Below are positions 34,645 to 42,232 of a stretch of DNA of 64,000 bases, one piece after another. This DNA comes from Sinorhizobium kostiense. GTDB taxonomy: Bacteria; Pseudomonadota; Alphaproteobacteria; Rhizobiales; Rhizobiaceae. A model generated the notes under the pieces. The model was not told the origin of the DNA, searched no databases, and saw only the letters and a program-made list of their open reading frames with translations. A program made the translations under genes and the position numbers. Numbering within the stretch: the stretch's first letter is position 1; each line of letters starts with the position of its first letter. The stretch is taken from positions 1 through 64,000 of the forward strand of contig NZ_JAGILA010000002.1 in the NCBI RefSeq assembly GCF_017874595.1, written 5' to 3'.

Positions 34645-35223
34645 TTAGCGCTCGATCGTGCCGGTGCGGCGGATCTTCTTCTGCAGCAGAAGCACGCCGT
34701 AGAGCAGCGCTTCTGCCGTGGGAGGACAGCCTGGCACGTAGATGTCGACGGGAACGATACGGTCACAGCCACGCACGACCGAATAGGAATAGTGATAGTA
34801 ACCGCCACCGTTGGCGCAGGAACCCATCGAGATGACGTAGCGCGGCTCGGGCATCTGGTCGTAGACCTTGCGCAGCGCCGGCGCCATCTTGTTGGTGAGC
34901 GTGCCGGCGACGATCATGACATCGGACTGACGCGGAGAGGCGCGCGGCGCGAAACCGAAGCGCTCGGCGTCATAGCGCGGCATCGACATCTGCATCATCT
35001 CGACGGCGCAACAGGCAAGGCCGAAGGTCATCCACATCAGCGAACCGGTGCGCGCCCAGTTGATCAGCTCGTCCGTCGAGGTAACGAGAAAGCCCTTGTC
35101 GGCCAACTCATTGTTGATCTCGCCAAAGAAAGCGTCATTGCTGCCGATCGGCTTGCCGGTCGCGGGATCGAGGAGACCCTTCGGCTGCGGCGCAACGAGC
35201 GTGGTGCCGGATGCTAGTTCCAT
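34645..35223 (-). CDS. nuoB: NADH-quinone oxidoreductase subunit B
   Basis: 192 residues, carrying cluster N2, the last Fe-S centre before quinone. Cysteine ligands are visible in [12 protein letters not shown] (tandem CC), [20 protein letters not shown] and [12 protein letters not shown]. The ATG at 35223 overlaps the 3' end of nuoA by 10 nt. A longer frame to 35244 adds seven residues. Confidence 0.97.
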   Translation of the reverse strand: MELASGTTLVAPQPKGLLDPATGKPIGSNDAFFGEINNELADKGFLVTSTDELINWARTGSLMWMTFGLACCAVEMMQMSMPRYDAERFGFAPRASPRQSDVMIVAGTLTNKMAPALRKVYDQMPEPRYVISMGSCANGGGYYHYSYSVVRGCDRIVPVDIYVPGCPPTAEALLYGVLLLQKKIRRTGTIER

Positions 35224-35579
35224 TCCAGCGCTCCCTTCTTCCATTCATAGATAAAGCCGACCGTCAGCACCAGGAGGAAGACCATCATCGACCAGAAGCC
35301 GAACCAGCCCAGATCCTTGAACGAGACCGCCCAGGGGAAAAGGAACGCGACCTCGAGGTCGAAGATGATGAAGAGGATCGACACGAGATAGAAGCGGATG
35401 TCGAACTTCATGCGGGCGTCGTCAAACGCGTTGAAGCCGCACTCATAGGCCGACAGCTTTTCCGAATCAGGCGCCTTGAAGGCGACGGCGAAGGGAGCGA
35501 CCAGAAGCGCGAGGCCGATCACAAGTGCGATTCCAATGAAAATCGCGATCGGTACATAGGAACCGAGAAGTTCAGTCAT
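35214..35579 (-). CDS. nuoA: NADH-quinone oxidoreductase subunit A
   Basis: 121 residues, three TM helices, next to the quinone chamber of complex [21 protein letters not shown] is the conserved loop after TM1, and [20 protein letters not shown] the TM2 signature. It is the first gene of the nuo operon. The long upstream in-frame extension to 35789 is unlike the family and is not included. Confidence 0.96.
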   Translation of the reverse strand: MTELLGSYVPIAIFIGIALVIGLALLVAPFAVAFKAPDSEKLSAYECGFNAFDDARMKFDIRFYLVSILFIIFDLEVAFLFPWAVSFKDLGWFGFWSMMVFLLVLTVGFIYEWKKGALEWN

Positions 35580-35884
35580 TGTTATCCGTCCCTGCCTGCG
35601 AAGCGCACCGGGAGACGCGCTTAGAACACGTAAAGCCGCAGGCCGAAAATCATGTTGCAACGCCAGAGTGGTTAGCGCAGGCCGAGCCCATGCGCAAGCC
35701 TCGAACAGGCATTTAAACCGCTTCGAGACACAGGGTTCGAGCGCCCTTGTCTCGCCAATGAGGCAACTTGACGCGCCATTGACCGGCATCGGCCAGTTTC
35801 CAGAGGAAATGACTTCGAGACAGTTTGCCGCAACGCAAAAGACATCGTGTCGAACGTGCCGATCGCTTATGGAATGAAAGGAAG
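35580..35884. other. nuo upstream intergenic region
   Basis: About 305 bp between nuoA and the first tRNA-Asp. It must hold the nuo promoter, but I do not see a pair of -35/-10 elements good enough to mark. No reading frame in it looks coding. Confidence 0.4.
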
Positions 35885-35961
35885 TGGCGCGAGTGACGGG
35901 GCTCGAACCCGCGACCTCCGGCGTGACAGGCCGGCACTCTAACCGACTGAGCTACACCCGC
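35885..35961 (-). tRNA. tRNA-Asp (GTC)
   Basis: The minus strand begins GCGGGTGTAGCTCAGTCGG. The 7-bp acceptor stem pairs GCGGGTG with CACTCGC, the anticodon loop CTGTCAC gives GTC, the T-arm has GGTTCGAGCC, and CCA is encoded. It is identical to the copy at 36032-36108. Confidence 0.97.
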
Positions 35962-36031
35962 GCATATGGCCAGGGGCCATTATCTCACCATCGGCACGTT
36001 TTGAGAATGCCGATGCCACCAGACTTGAGAG

Positions 36032-36108
36032 TGGCGCGAGTGACGGGGCTCGAACCCGCGACCTCCGGCGTGACAGGCCGGCACTCTAACCGACTGAGCT
36101 ACACCCGC
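36032..36108 (-). tRNA. tRNA-Asp (GTC), second identical copy
   Basis: Same sequence, anticodon GTC and encoded CCA as the copy 70 nt downstream on the same strand. The two are probably transcribed as one precursor from the promoter at 36177-36205. Confidence 0.97.
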
Positions 36109-36176
36109 ATCCTCTTTGACTGGCCGGAGCGCTCGCGCGCCCCGCTCAAGGCGGCCGGGCCGTCTTGATGTGCGGC

Positions 36177-36205
36177 TAACTAAGCGGTTCGCATTTGGGT
36201 GTCAA
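36177..36205 (-). promoter_or_regulatory. Strong sigma-70 promoter for the tRNA-Asp pair
   Basis: On the minus strand a perfect TTGACA (36205-36200), a 17-nt spacer and TAGTTA (36182-36177) lie about 70 nt upstream of the first tRNA-Asp. Confidence 0.7.
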
Positions 36206-36451
36206 GCGTGTTTGAAGACAAATCCGTGACGGACCGGATTTTGATCCACAGGGGCATTGAGGCGGTGAAAAAAGGCGCATGCGGAGCGTCCGAGCGCCCC
36301 TCCCCTCGCCGCCTCATTGCGCATCACGGAGCGCCAGATGCCCGAAACAAACGAGCCGCCGCACCCGGCGGTCAGTCCACAGGCTTCCTCATACCGATCC
36401 AGGGCCCTCACCGGCGCTCACAAAAAAATCGATAAATTCGCTGAAATCCCC

Positions 36452-36480
36452 TTGCGGTTTTCGCCGGTTGCGCATAGATG
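36452..36480 (+). promoter_or_regulatory. Candidate sigma-70 promoter for tRNA-Val
   Basis: TTGCGG (36452-36457), a 17-nt spacer and TAGATG (36475-36480), 39 nt upstream of the mature tRNA-Val 5' end. Confidence 0.5.
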
Positions 36481-36519
36481 ACGCCCACCGACGCGGCGGA
36501 CATTGCTTCGCGACGCGAA

Positions 36520-36595
36520 GGGCGATTAGCTCAGTTGGTAGAGCGCCTCGTTTACACCGAGGATGTCGGGAGTTCGAGTCTCTCATCGCCCACCA
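36520..36595 (+). tRNA. tRNA-Val (TAC)
   Basis: Begins GGGCGATTAGCTCAGTTGG. The acceptor stem pairs GGGCGAT with ATCGCCC, the anticodon loop TTTACAC gives TAC, the T-arm has AGTTCGAGTC, and CCA is encoded. It marks the left edge of the variable-looking segment that follows. Confidence 0.97.
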
Positions 36596-36629
36596 TTTTC
36601 CCTGGCATACTAACTACAACCGTCTCGGT

Positions 36630-37028
36630 TCACCCTCCGCGATACTGCTCGTCCGTCACATGCTCCAGCCAATCGACCGCCTTGCCGTCGAGCGCTTCCT
36701 GGATGGCGATGTGGGTCATCGCCGTCTCCGCGGCGGCGCCGTGCCAATGCTTCTCGCCGGGCGGAAACCAGACGACGTCGCCGGCGCGGATCTCGCGGAT
36801 CGGGCCGCCCCAGCTCTGGGCGAGGCCGCAACCGGCGGTGACGATCAGGGTCTGGCCGAGCGGGTGCGTGTGCCAGGCGGTTCGCGCTCCGGGCTCGAAG
36901 GTGACCGTGACTACGCGAGCCCGAGCCGGTGCCGGCGCTTCGAAGGCCGGGTCCTGCCGCACGGCACCTTGAAAATATTCAGCCGGCCCACGCGCCGACG
37001 GCCTTGACCCGCATTCAAAGATTTCCAT
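36630..37028 (-). CDS. Cytoplasmic single-cupin protein
   Basis: 132 residues without a signal peptide, with a germin-like cupin: [20 protein letters not shown] (HxH motif) and [17 protein letters not shown] (second His motif). This pattern resembles the small cupins related to hydroxynitrile lyases and the cupin halves of carboxymuconolactone decarboxylase-like proteins, so a metal-dependent enzyme or sensor is likely. The substrate is unknown. The start follows AGGAGG. Confidence 0.85.
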   Translation of the reverse strand: MEIFECGSRPSARGPAEYFQGAVRQDPAFEAPAPARARVVTVTFEPGARTAWHTHPLGQTLIVTAGCGLAQSWGGPIREIRAGDVVWFPPGEKHWHGAAAETAMTHIAIQEALDGKAVDWLEHVTDEQYRGG

Positions 37029-37148
37029 CTGAAATGCCTCCTTGATGCAATGTGGCCGACGCTGGCGCCGACACGGGGTTCCCGCTGGTGAAAGATGGAA
37101 GTCCTCTCCAGACGAATCGGACGCCCTGCGGACTCAGCAGTCTTCCAC

Positions 37149-37730
37149 TCAACGAAGCGATTTAATCAGAAGCACCCAGTGCTCTGTGTCGGTGTCCCAG
37201 CCTTCCTTCACACAGGGGAGTGTTGCAGCTTCCTCGTAGCCATGCCGTTCATACAGTCGTCTTGCACCTACATTGTTGCTGGCGACGATGACACTCATCC
37301 GACAAAGCGCCCCTTCCCGTGCTATTTGTTCTGCAAGATCGAGAAGCCGTGAACCAAGCCCTTGCCCCCTGTGTTCCGGATAGCAGGCCAGTACATTGAC
37401 ATACCAGCTTTCGAGCGCCTTGTTCTCCAGTTCTTGAAGCGGCCGAAACAGGGCGGGGAAGTCCTCGCCAGTCGGCCTGGGCTCCGAGCCGATCGGATAG
37501 CCAGTCAGACTTGCTACGGCACCGTCTCCAAAGTCCACAACCACGATCTGGCCTTCGCGCACCTTTTCCATTTGCCGAGCGCGACCAACCTCCCAAGGAT
37601 CCTGGCCGTCCATTGCAAGTCCCTCCCAAATGTAGAGGGGCAAACCCTCGCCAGCGAAGTTGACGAGATCAGCCAGCTCCCTTGCATCTGCTTCGGTTGC
37701 GACTCGTAGGGGTGGTTCAAGCCGGATCAT
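37149..37730 (-). CDS. GNAT family N-acetyltransferase
   Basis: 193 residues. The acetyl-CoA binding motif is HRGQGLGSRLLDLAEQIA (the Q/RxxGxG/A loop). SVIVASNNVGARRLYERHGY is the second half of the fold. The N terminus RVATEADARELADLVNFAGE is typical of GNATs acting on small molecules or protein N termini. The ATG at 37730 was chosen because GGAGG lies 6 nt before it; an ATG at 37736 directly abuts that site. The substrate is unknown. Confidence 0.88.
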   Translation of the reverse strand: MIRLEPPLRVATEADARELADLVNFAGEGLPLYIWEGLAMDGQDPWEVGRARQMEKVREGQIVVVDFGDGAVASLTGYPIGSEPRPTGEDFPALFRPLQELENKALESWYVNVLACYPEHRGQGLGSRLLDLAEQIAREGALCRMSVIVASNNVGARRLYERHGYEEAATLPCVKEGWDTDTEHWVLLIKSLR

Positions 37731-37985
37731 TTGCATCCTCCGGACGTCCAAGAACGGAGAACTTTTATAGAAGGTATTTCGAATGACGTCAGGAGATCCT
37801 CGATTTTTTTGACCGCCTGCCTTGAGGATCCTTGCTGCCCGAGACAGCCATTCCCATCGCTTCAGACGCGTAACACGGTGCCATGCGAGAGCGTCAGCCA
37901 ATTGGGACCAAGCCTTCAAGCGCTGTGAGCGGAATAGAAGTCGCTTTGAGCCGTTTCTCCAGAGCCATTCATCAGGAGAATCGGG

Positions 37986-38699
37986 ATGTTTCAGACTCTA
38001 CGAAGAGAGCCGCGGGTGATCCGCTTTTTATGCCGGCCGGAGGACAGCGGCGTCATTGCGCCGCCGGTTCCCGCCAAGGCTGTCTTGCCGGACTGGTTCC
38101 GCAAGCTTCCCGCGGTCGACAAAAAACACGTGTCGACCACCAATAACGGCTTGACCGTCAAACGCTGCATGCCTTTTCTCGATGCCATGACCACCGGCTG
38201 GATCTTGCCGCTTGCCGCGACCGTCAGGCTCGAGATCAGGGATGGAGGCAGTTCGGTCGAGGCCGGCTGGGAGTTCGATCGGGTGATGGTCAGCAATCAC
38301 GGGGCCCACCAGGTGGCGGGGAATCCAAGGGAACCCTCGCCTCCCTGCAAGTTTCACAACTACTGGTCGATCCGCACTCCGCCGGGCTGGAGCTGCCTAT
38401 TTCTGCCGCCCCTCAACCGCCCGGGACAGCCATTCGAGTGCGTCGCCGGCATTGTCGATACGGATACTTACGCCGCGCACATCCATTTTCCATTTTTTGC
38501 AACGGCTCCGGACGGGCTCTATGTCGTTGAGAAGGGAACGCCGCTCGTACAGGTCATTCCGTTTCGCCGCATGGACGCGGCCGTGACAGCGGAGATCCGT
38601 GCAGAGAATCGCAAGGAGGCCGCCGAACGCGAAACCATTTACAGGAACACGCTTGCCGGGGAAGGCTGGTACCGAACGCTGGCGCGCGCTTCTCGCTGA
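37986..38699 (+). CDS. Uncharacterised protein, DUF6065-like
   Basis: 237 residues. It has an AGGAG ribosome binding site 8 nt before the ATG. CRPEDSGVIAPPVPAKAVLP near the start, FHNYWSIRTPPGWSCLFLPP in the middle, IVDTDTYAAHIHFPFFATAP and PLVQVIPFRRMDA towards the end resemble the DUF6065 family of cytosolic proteins with a beta-rich fold, often met in phage- or island-associated settings. No catalytic motif is recognised. It is divergent from the GNAT gene across 255 bp that I read as noncoding. Confidence 0.75.
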   Translation: MFQTLRREPRVIRFLCRPEDSGVIAPPVPAKAVLPDWFRKLPAVDKKHVSTTNNGLTVKRCMPFLDAMTTGWILPLAATVRLEIRDGGSSVEAGWEFDRVMVSNHGAHQVAGNPREPSPPCKFHNYWSIRTPPGWSCLFLPPLNRPGQPFECVAGIVDTDTYAAHIHFPFFATAPDGLYVVEKGTPLVQVIPFRRMDAAVTAEIRAENRKEAAERETIYRNTLAGEGWYRTLARASR

Positions 38700-38762
38700 C
38701 CCCAGATGACGATGATTTGAGGTCGATCGACCTAAGATCATAACCTGGTCGATAAACGAGCG

Positions 38763-38786
38763 GGGGCCGGATCGACATCCGGCCCC
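38763..38786. terminator. Hairpin between convergent genes
   Basis: Perfect 10-bp stem GGGGCCGGAT / ATCCGGCCCC with loop CGAC. It lies between the convergent genes 37986-38699 and 38811-39191 and probably stops both transcripts, although the T-tracts are weak. A shorter palindrome, AGGTCGATCGACCT, lies at 38720-38733. Confidence 0.55.
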
Positions 38787-38810
38787 TCTCTGGCTCGCTC
38801 TCTTGCAAGG

Positions 38811-39191
38811 TCAGCGCACGTGCCACAGCTTGCCAGGACGATAGTCCCGACCCGAGCCGTTCGAGCTTGAGTTGGAAGAACTGTTCGAGGACGAGTTCGA
38901 ACTGGAGTTCGAAGAGCTGTTCGAGGATGAGTTTGAGGATGAGTTCGAGCTTGAATTCGACGAACTGTTGGAGGACGAGTTTGAACTGGAATTGCTCGAC
39001 GAATTCGAACTCGAGTTGGACGAACTGTTGCCGGCTACGATGATCGTGCCGTTGGTGTGGGCATGGGCTTGGCTGGTGGACGAGCCGCCACTGTCATCAA
39101 GCAGCCGCGGCTGTTCCTTTGCCGCCGCAGCAGAACCAACAATTGCCGCCAAACCCGCGGCGAGTGCCGTGTTTATCCAGATTTTGGTCAT
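38811..39191 (-). CDS. Exported protein with fourteen SSSN repeats
   Basis: 126 residues. A signal peptide (MTKIWINTALAAGLAAIVGS, cleavage probably in the Ala run at residues 20-24) is followed by a short linker (SQAHAHTNGTIIVAG), then Asn plus 14 exact SSSN tetrapeptides, and a short tail GSGRDYRPGKLWHVR. The ATG at 39191 is preceded by GGAG. A low-complexity Ser/Asn rod is expected, perhaps a surface or matrix spacer. No known domain is present. The repeat codons vary (AGC, TCG, TCC, TCA), so the peptide pattern is kept despite synonymous change. Confidence 0.75.
   Translation of the reverse strand: MTKIWINTALAAGLAAIVGSAAAAKEQPRLLDDSGGSSTSQAHAHTNGTIIVAGNSSSNSSSNSSSNSSSNSSSNSSSNSSSNSSSNSSSNSSSNSSSNSSSNSSSNSSSNGSGRDYRPGKLWHVR
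38859..39029 (-). repeat. 12-bp tandem repeat coding for SSSN x14
   Basis: 57 codons of Asn followed by fourteen Ser-Ser-Ser-Asn units. The third positions differ among units while every unit encodes the same tetrapeptide. Confidence 0.9.
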
Positions 39192-39290
39192 GCCAATCAC
39201 TCCTCATTTGAACCGGACCTGTCCTTAGGTCCGGTGGAGTAACGGGCGACGTGCGCTTCTATTCCACGACGGAACTCTTCGTCGCCACCT

Positions 39291-40070
39291 TTACGTCCCG
39301 CCGCGAAGGTCGCGCAGGGCTTTAGCCTCTTCGGCCGTTTCGAGCGGCGGCCCGGCATCGATCGCCGACAGATAGGCGTCCAGTGTTTCGGTGGATGATG
39401 CCGGCGCATAGCCGCCGCTGTCGCCGGGGGCGACGACGGCGAAAGCCACGCGCCATTCGGCTCCGGTACGGCAGGCAACGGAAACCACGGTTGAGCGGTC
39501 GGCCGAATCCAGCTCGAATTCTCTACAGAGCGCCCGTGCACTATCACGGAATGTGGCGATCGCCCGGAAGCGCTGGTTTGAATTCGGCAATTGCCTCTCC
39601 TCCCCAGAGGGCACGCTGACGAGCGCCGCGTCAAGCGCGGGGCTGCTGACGGCCAGAGGCAGGAGGCCCGATGGCACCGGGTCTGTGCCGAGGCCAAGCC
39701 AATATCCGCCGAACCCGGCGACGACGGCTGCAAGAGAAGCAGCCATCGGCGCCAGCCAGCGGCTCGCCCTCCGATCGTTCGCACCGCCTCGCTGGAAGGG
39801 AAGAACAGCGGCGCCGGGCGCGTTCCGCGCGGCGAGCTTTTCCGCGACCATCCTTTCGACGGCGGCCTCGAGATCGGCCGGCAGCGGCTCCTCGAGAAGC
39901 GGCTTCATGGCGGTCTTCGCCGCGTGGCGTGTCTCGATGAAAAGCGCCACCCGCGCGACAAGCTCGTCATCCGCCTCCATGGCCCGCTCGATCTCAGCGG
40001 ACGTGGCGGCATCAAGCTCGCCGTCGGCGAAGCGCATCAGCAGTTCGTCGGAGAAATCCGTTCTGGTCAT
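39291..40070 (-). CDS. Anti-sigma factor, membrane-anchored
   Basis: 259 residues. The N terminus (MTRTDFSDELLMRFADGELD) matches the zinc-less anti-sigma domain of ECF antagonists. A TM helix lies near residues 103-121 (MAASLAAVVAGFGGYWLGLG), followed by a periplasmic domain of about 135 residues. The ATG shares one base with the stop of the sigma gene (TGATG), so the two are co-translated. It is expected to hold the sigma factor inactive until an envelope signal releases it. Confidence 0.85.
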   Translation of the reverse strand: MTRTDFSDELLMRFADGELDAATSAEIERAMEADDELVARVALFIETRHAAKTAMKPLLEEPLPADLEAAVERMVAEKLAARNAPGAAVLPFQRGGANDRRASRWLAPMAASLAAVVAGFGGYWLGLGTDPVPSGLLPLAVSSPALDAALVSVPSGEERQLPNSNQRFRAIATFRDSARALCREFELDSADRSTVVSVACRTGAEWRVAFAVVAPGDSGGYAPASSTETLDAYLSAIDAGPPLETAEEAKALRDLRGGT

Positions 40071-40609
40071 CAGTTTACGCCCTTCATCGTCTGAGAACGT
40101 GCCGACGTCTCTGTTATTCCCGCAGCTTCGGCCAGATTCTTGCGGGCTCGTGCCAGTCGGCTCATGACGGTGCCGATCGGAATGTCGAGAACGTCCGCCG
40201 CCTCGCGATAGGAAAACTCCTCGACACAAACGAGCAGCAACACCTCCCGCTGCTCGTCCGGCAAATCGGCGATCGCTTCAGTCACCGTCTTGAGCGTCAG
40301 CCGCGCTTCGGCTTCGCGCTCGCCGGATGGGCCGGCAATGTCCTGGCGTTCGGAAATGTCGTCCTGAACGCCTGCAGTTTTCTGCCTGCGCAGATGGTCG
40401 ATCCAAAGGTTGCGGAGAATGCGGAACATCCAGGCGTCGAAGCGCGAGCCGGGCTCGAAGCGCTCGGCATTGGCGAGCGCCCGCTCGCAGGCCGCCTGGA
40501 CAAGGTCATCGGCGAGATCGCGGGAGCCTGAAATCGAGATGGCGAAGCGGCGAAGATTAGGCAGGAACGCTATGAGGCGCTCACCGACGTCTTTCACCGT
40601 ATTGCTCAT
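40070..40609 (-). CDS. ECF RNA polymerase sigma factor
   Basis: 179 residues with only regions 2 and 4. Region 2 has SRDLADDLVQAACERALAN and SRFDAWMFRILRNLWIDHLR. Region 4 has LPDEQREVLLLVCVEEFSYR and ADVLDIPIGTVMSRLARARK. The start at 40609 (MSNTVKDVGERL) was selected; a longer frame to 40726 would run over the divergent promoter region. It is co-transcribed with the anti-sigma gene. The type resembles rhizobial ECF26 factors, by memory of motif style only. Confidence 0.9.
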   Translation of the reverse strand: MSNTVKDVGERLIAFLPNLRRFAISISGSRDLADDLVQAACERALANAERFEPGSRFDAWMFRILRNLWIDHLRRQKTAGVQDDISERQDIAGPSGEREAEARLTLKTVTEAIADLPDEQREVLLLVCVEEFSYREAADVLDIPIGTVMSRLARARKNLAEAAGITETSARSQTMKGVN

Positions 40610-40633
40610 CTTCCCGAAACTCCGCAAAATTGG

Positions 40634-40658
40634 GGAATAGACCGGCGACTCAACCGTT
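40634..40658 (+). promoter_or_regulatory. Candidate ECF promoter for the protease gene
   Basis: GGAATA (40634-40639) and CGTT (40655-40658), 15 nt apart, resemble the GGGAAT / CGTT promoters reported for some rhizobial ECF sigma factors. It lies in the divergent region and would direct transcription into the protease gene. Confidence 0.35.
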
Positions 40659-40744
40659 ACCGTGCAATGTACAGGCGCCGCTCCAGTCGTCCAAGGAATA
40701 GCGCTTCCCTGATGGAGCTCGGCCATAAAGACGGAGGTTTTCAG

Positions 40745-42133
40745 ATGCCGACCACGCTGAAACTTTCCCTCATCGCTCCGCTCGCTGCAGTCGCGCTCGT
40801 CGCGGGAGATATCCTGGTTCCGCCGGGAAGCGGAGCGCTCGGACTTTTGGCGGTAAGCGAAGCCTTCGCCGACGATGACGACGACGATAACGATCGGGGT
40901 GGATCCGGCGGTTCCGAGCGCTCCGGCGCCTATCGCCCCGGCGTGGGATGGAGCGGCGGCAGGACCCTGCTCCCGTTACGCGGGCTCTTCCCGCGCCGGA
41001 GCACTTCACGGCGTATAAGAGCACCTGCGCCTGAACCGACCCAGGCGCCTGATGAGATCGTCGGGCTGGGCTTTGCCCCGGCGCAGCTCCATGAACTGAC
41101 GGGGGCGGGCTTCCGCATCCTCGATCGCGGCAGAATGGCGACGTTCGACACGGAGATAGTCAAGCTTCGCATCCCCTCGGGGTCAACCCTGAATGCTGCC
41201 AGAAAACGGGCGCAAGTTCTCGCGCCCGAGGCGGTCATCGAATACAACCACTATTTCAGGCCGGAACAGCGGCCCGGGGGCCCATGCGCTCAGGGAGACT
41301 GCCTCGCGCGCACGATGATCGGCTGGCCAACGGCCCACGAGTGGCCCGGCGCCTGCATACCCACCTCGACGATCGGCCTGATCGACACCGCTATCAACCC
41401 TCAGCACGATGCCTTCGCAGGTAGCGCGATCGAGATCATCCGTCTCACCGATGAAGAACTGCCCGGGTCGGGCAGGCAGCACGGCACTGCCGTCGCTGCC
41501 CTGCTAGTCGGCTCCGCCGCGAGCCGCACGCCGGGGCTCATACCGGGCGGCAAGCTGATTGCCGTGGACGCTTTTCACCGAGCCGGACGGCAGGACGACC
41601 GCTCCGGGGTTTTCGATCTCGTACGCGCCCTCGATCTCCTTGCCGCACGCAAGGTGCAGGTGATCAATCTGAGCCTTGCCGGCCCACCCAATCCGCTGCT
41701 GGAGCAGACCGTAAAGAAGGTCGATGAACAAGGCATCATCATGGTTGCAGCCGCTGGGAACGAAGGTCCGAAAGCCGAACCGGTCTATCCTGCGGCCTAT
41801 GAGGAAGTGATCGCCGTAACCGCCACGGACAGGGACAAGCGCCCCTACCGGCGCGCCGGTCGCGGCGAGCACATCGACTTCGCCGCTCCAGGCGTCGCGG
41901 TCTGGACCGCAGCATCGATAAGCGGAGCACGCCCAAAAACGGGAACTTCGTTCGCAGCGCCGTTCGTTACCGCCGCGGTGGCATTGTTGAAGGCGTCAAA
42001 CCCTGAAATCCCGCCCGAGCTGATCCGTGACCGATTGACCGGGAACGTCGAAGATCTGGGTGATCCGGGCAAGGATCCCGTCTTCGGCTGGGGCTTGTTG
42101 AATGCACGAGCAATCTGCGGGACGGCACGGTAG
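40745..42133 (+). CDS. Subtilisin-like (S8) serine protease, exported
   Basis: 462 residues. An N-terminal hydrophobic segment (LSLIAPLAAVALVAG) is followed by an acidic DDDDDDND run at 43-50 and a Gly/Arg-rich linker. The S8 domain has the complete triad: D214 in STIGLIDTAIN, H246 in RQHGTAVAALL and S402 in KTGTSFAAPFVTAA, plus the oxyanion Asn339 in AAAGNEGP. PCAQGDC before the domain may form a disulfide. The ATG at 40745 has GGAGG upstream. It is divergent from the ECF sigma/anti-sigma genes and is probably part of that regulon. It may act on periplasmic proteins, or on the anti-sigma factor itself (speculation). Confidence 0.9.
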   Translation: MPTTLKLSLIAPLAAVALVAGDILVPPGSGALGLLAVSEAFADDDDDDNDRGGSGGSERSGAYRPGVGWSGGRTLLPLRGLFPRRSTSRRIRAPAPEPTQAPDEIVGLGFAPAQLHELTGAGFRILDRGRMATFDTEIVKLRIPSGSTLNAARKRAQVLAPEAVIEYNHYFRPEQRPGGPCAQGDCLARTMIGWPTAHEWPGACIPTSTIGLIDTAINPQHDAFAGSAIEIIRLTDEELPGSGRQHGTAVAALLVGSAASRTPGLIPGGKLIAVDAFHRAGRQDDRSGVFDLVRALDLLAARKVQVINLSLAGPPNPLLEQTVKKVDEQGIIMVAAAGNEGPKAEPVYPAAYEEVIAVTATDRDKRPYRRAGRGEHIDFAAPGVAVWTAASISGARPKTGTSFAAPFVTAAVALLKASNPEIPPELIRDRLTGNVEDLGDPGKDPVFGWGLLNARAICGTAR

Positions 42134-42232
42134 TTTGAAATCGGCCGAAACGGCCACTGCACTGTCGCCTCCGTCCGGCTCACCGGCGCCGCCGAGGCGC
42201 CCCTTCCGACATCCGGTCGAAACGGACCCGGG

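Noticed and set aside
35885-36108. Duplicated tRNA-Asp as a mobile-element trace
   Set aside because: Tandem identical tRNA genes under one promoter are ordinary, and the flanks are not repeated beyond a few bases.
36520-36595. tRNA-Val as an integration site for one genomic island
   Set aside because: No integrase gene and no visible duplicate of the tRNA 3' end to the right; the neighbouring genes look like mixed small units.
38872-39228. A plus-strand frame of acidic Glu/Asp/Phe/Leu repeats opposite the SSSN gene
   Set aside because: It is the complement of the SSSN repeat; the minus-strand frame has the signal peptide, ribosome binding site and repeat structure.
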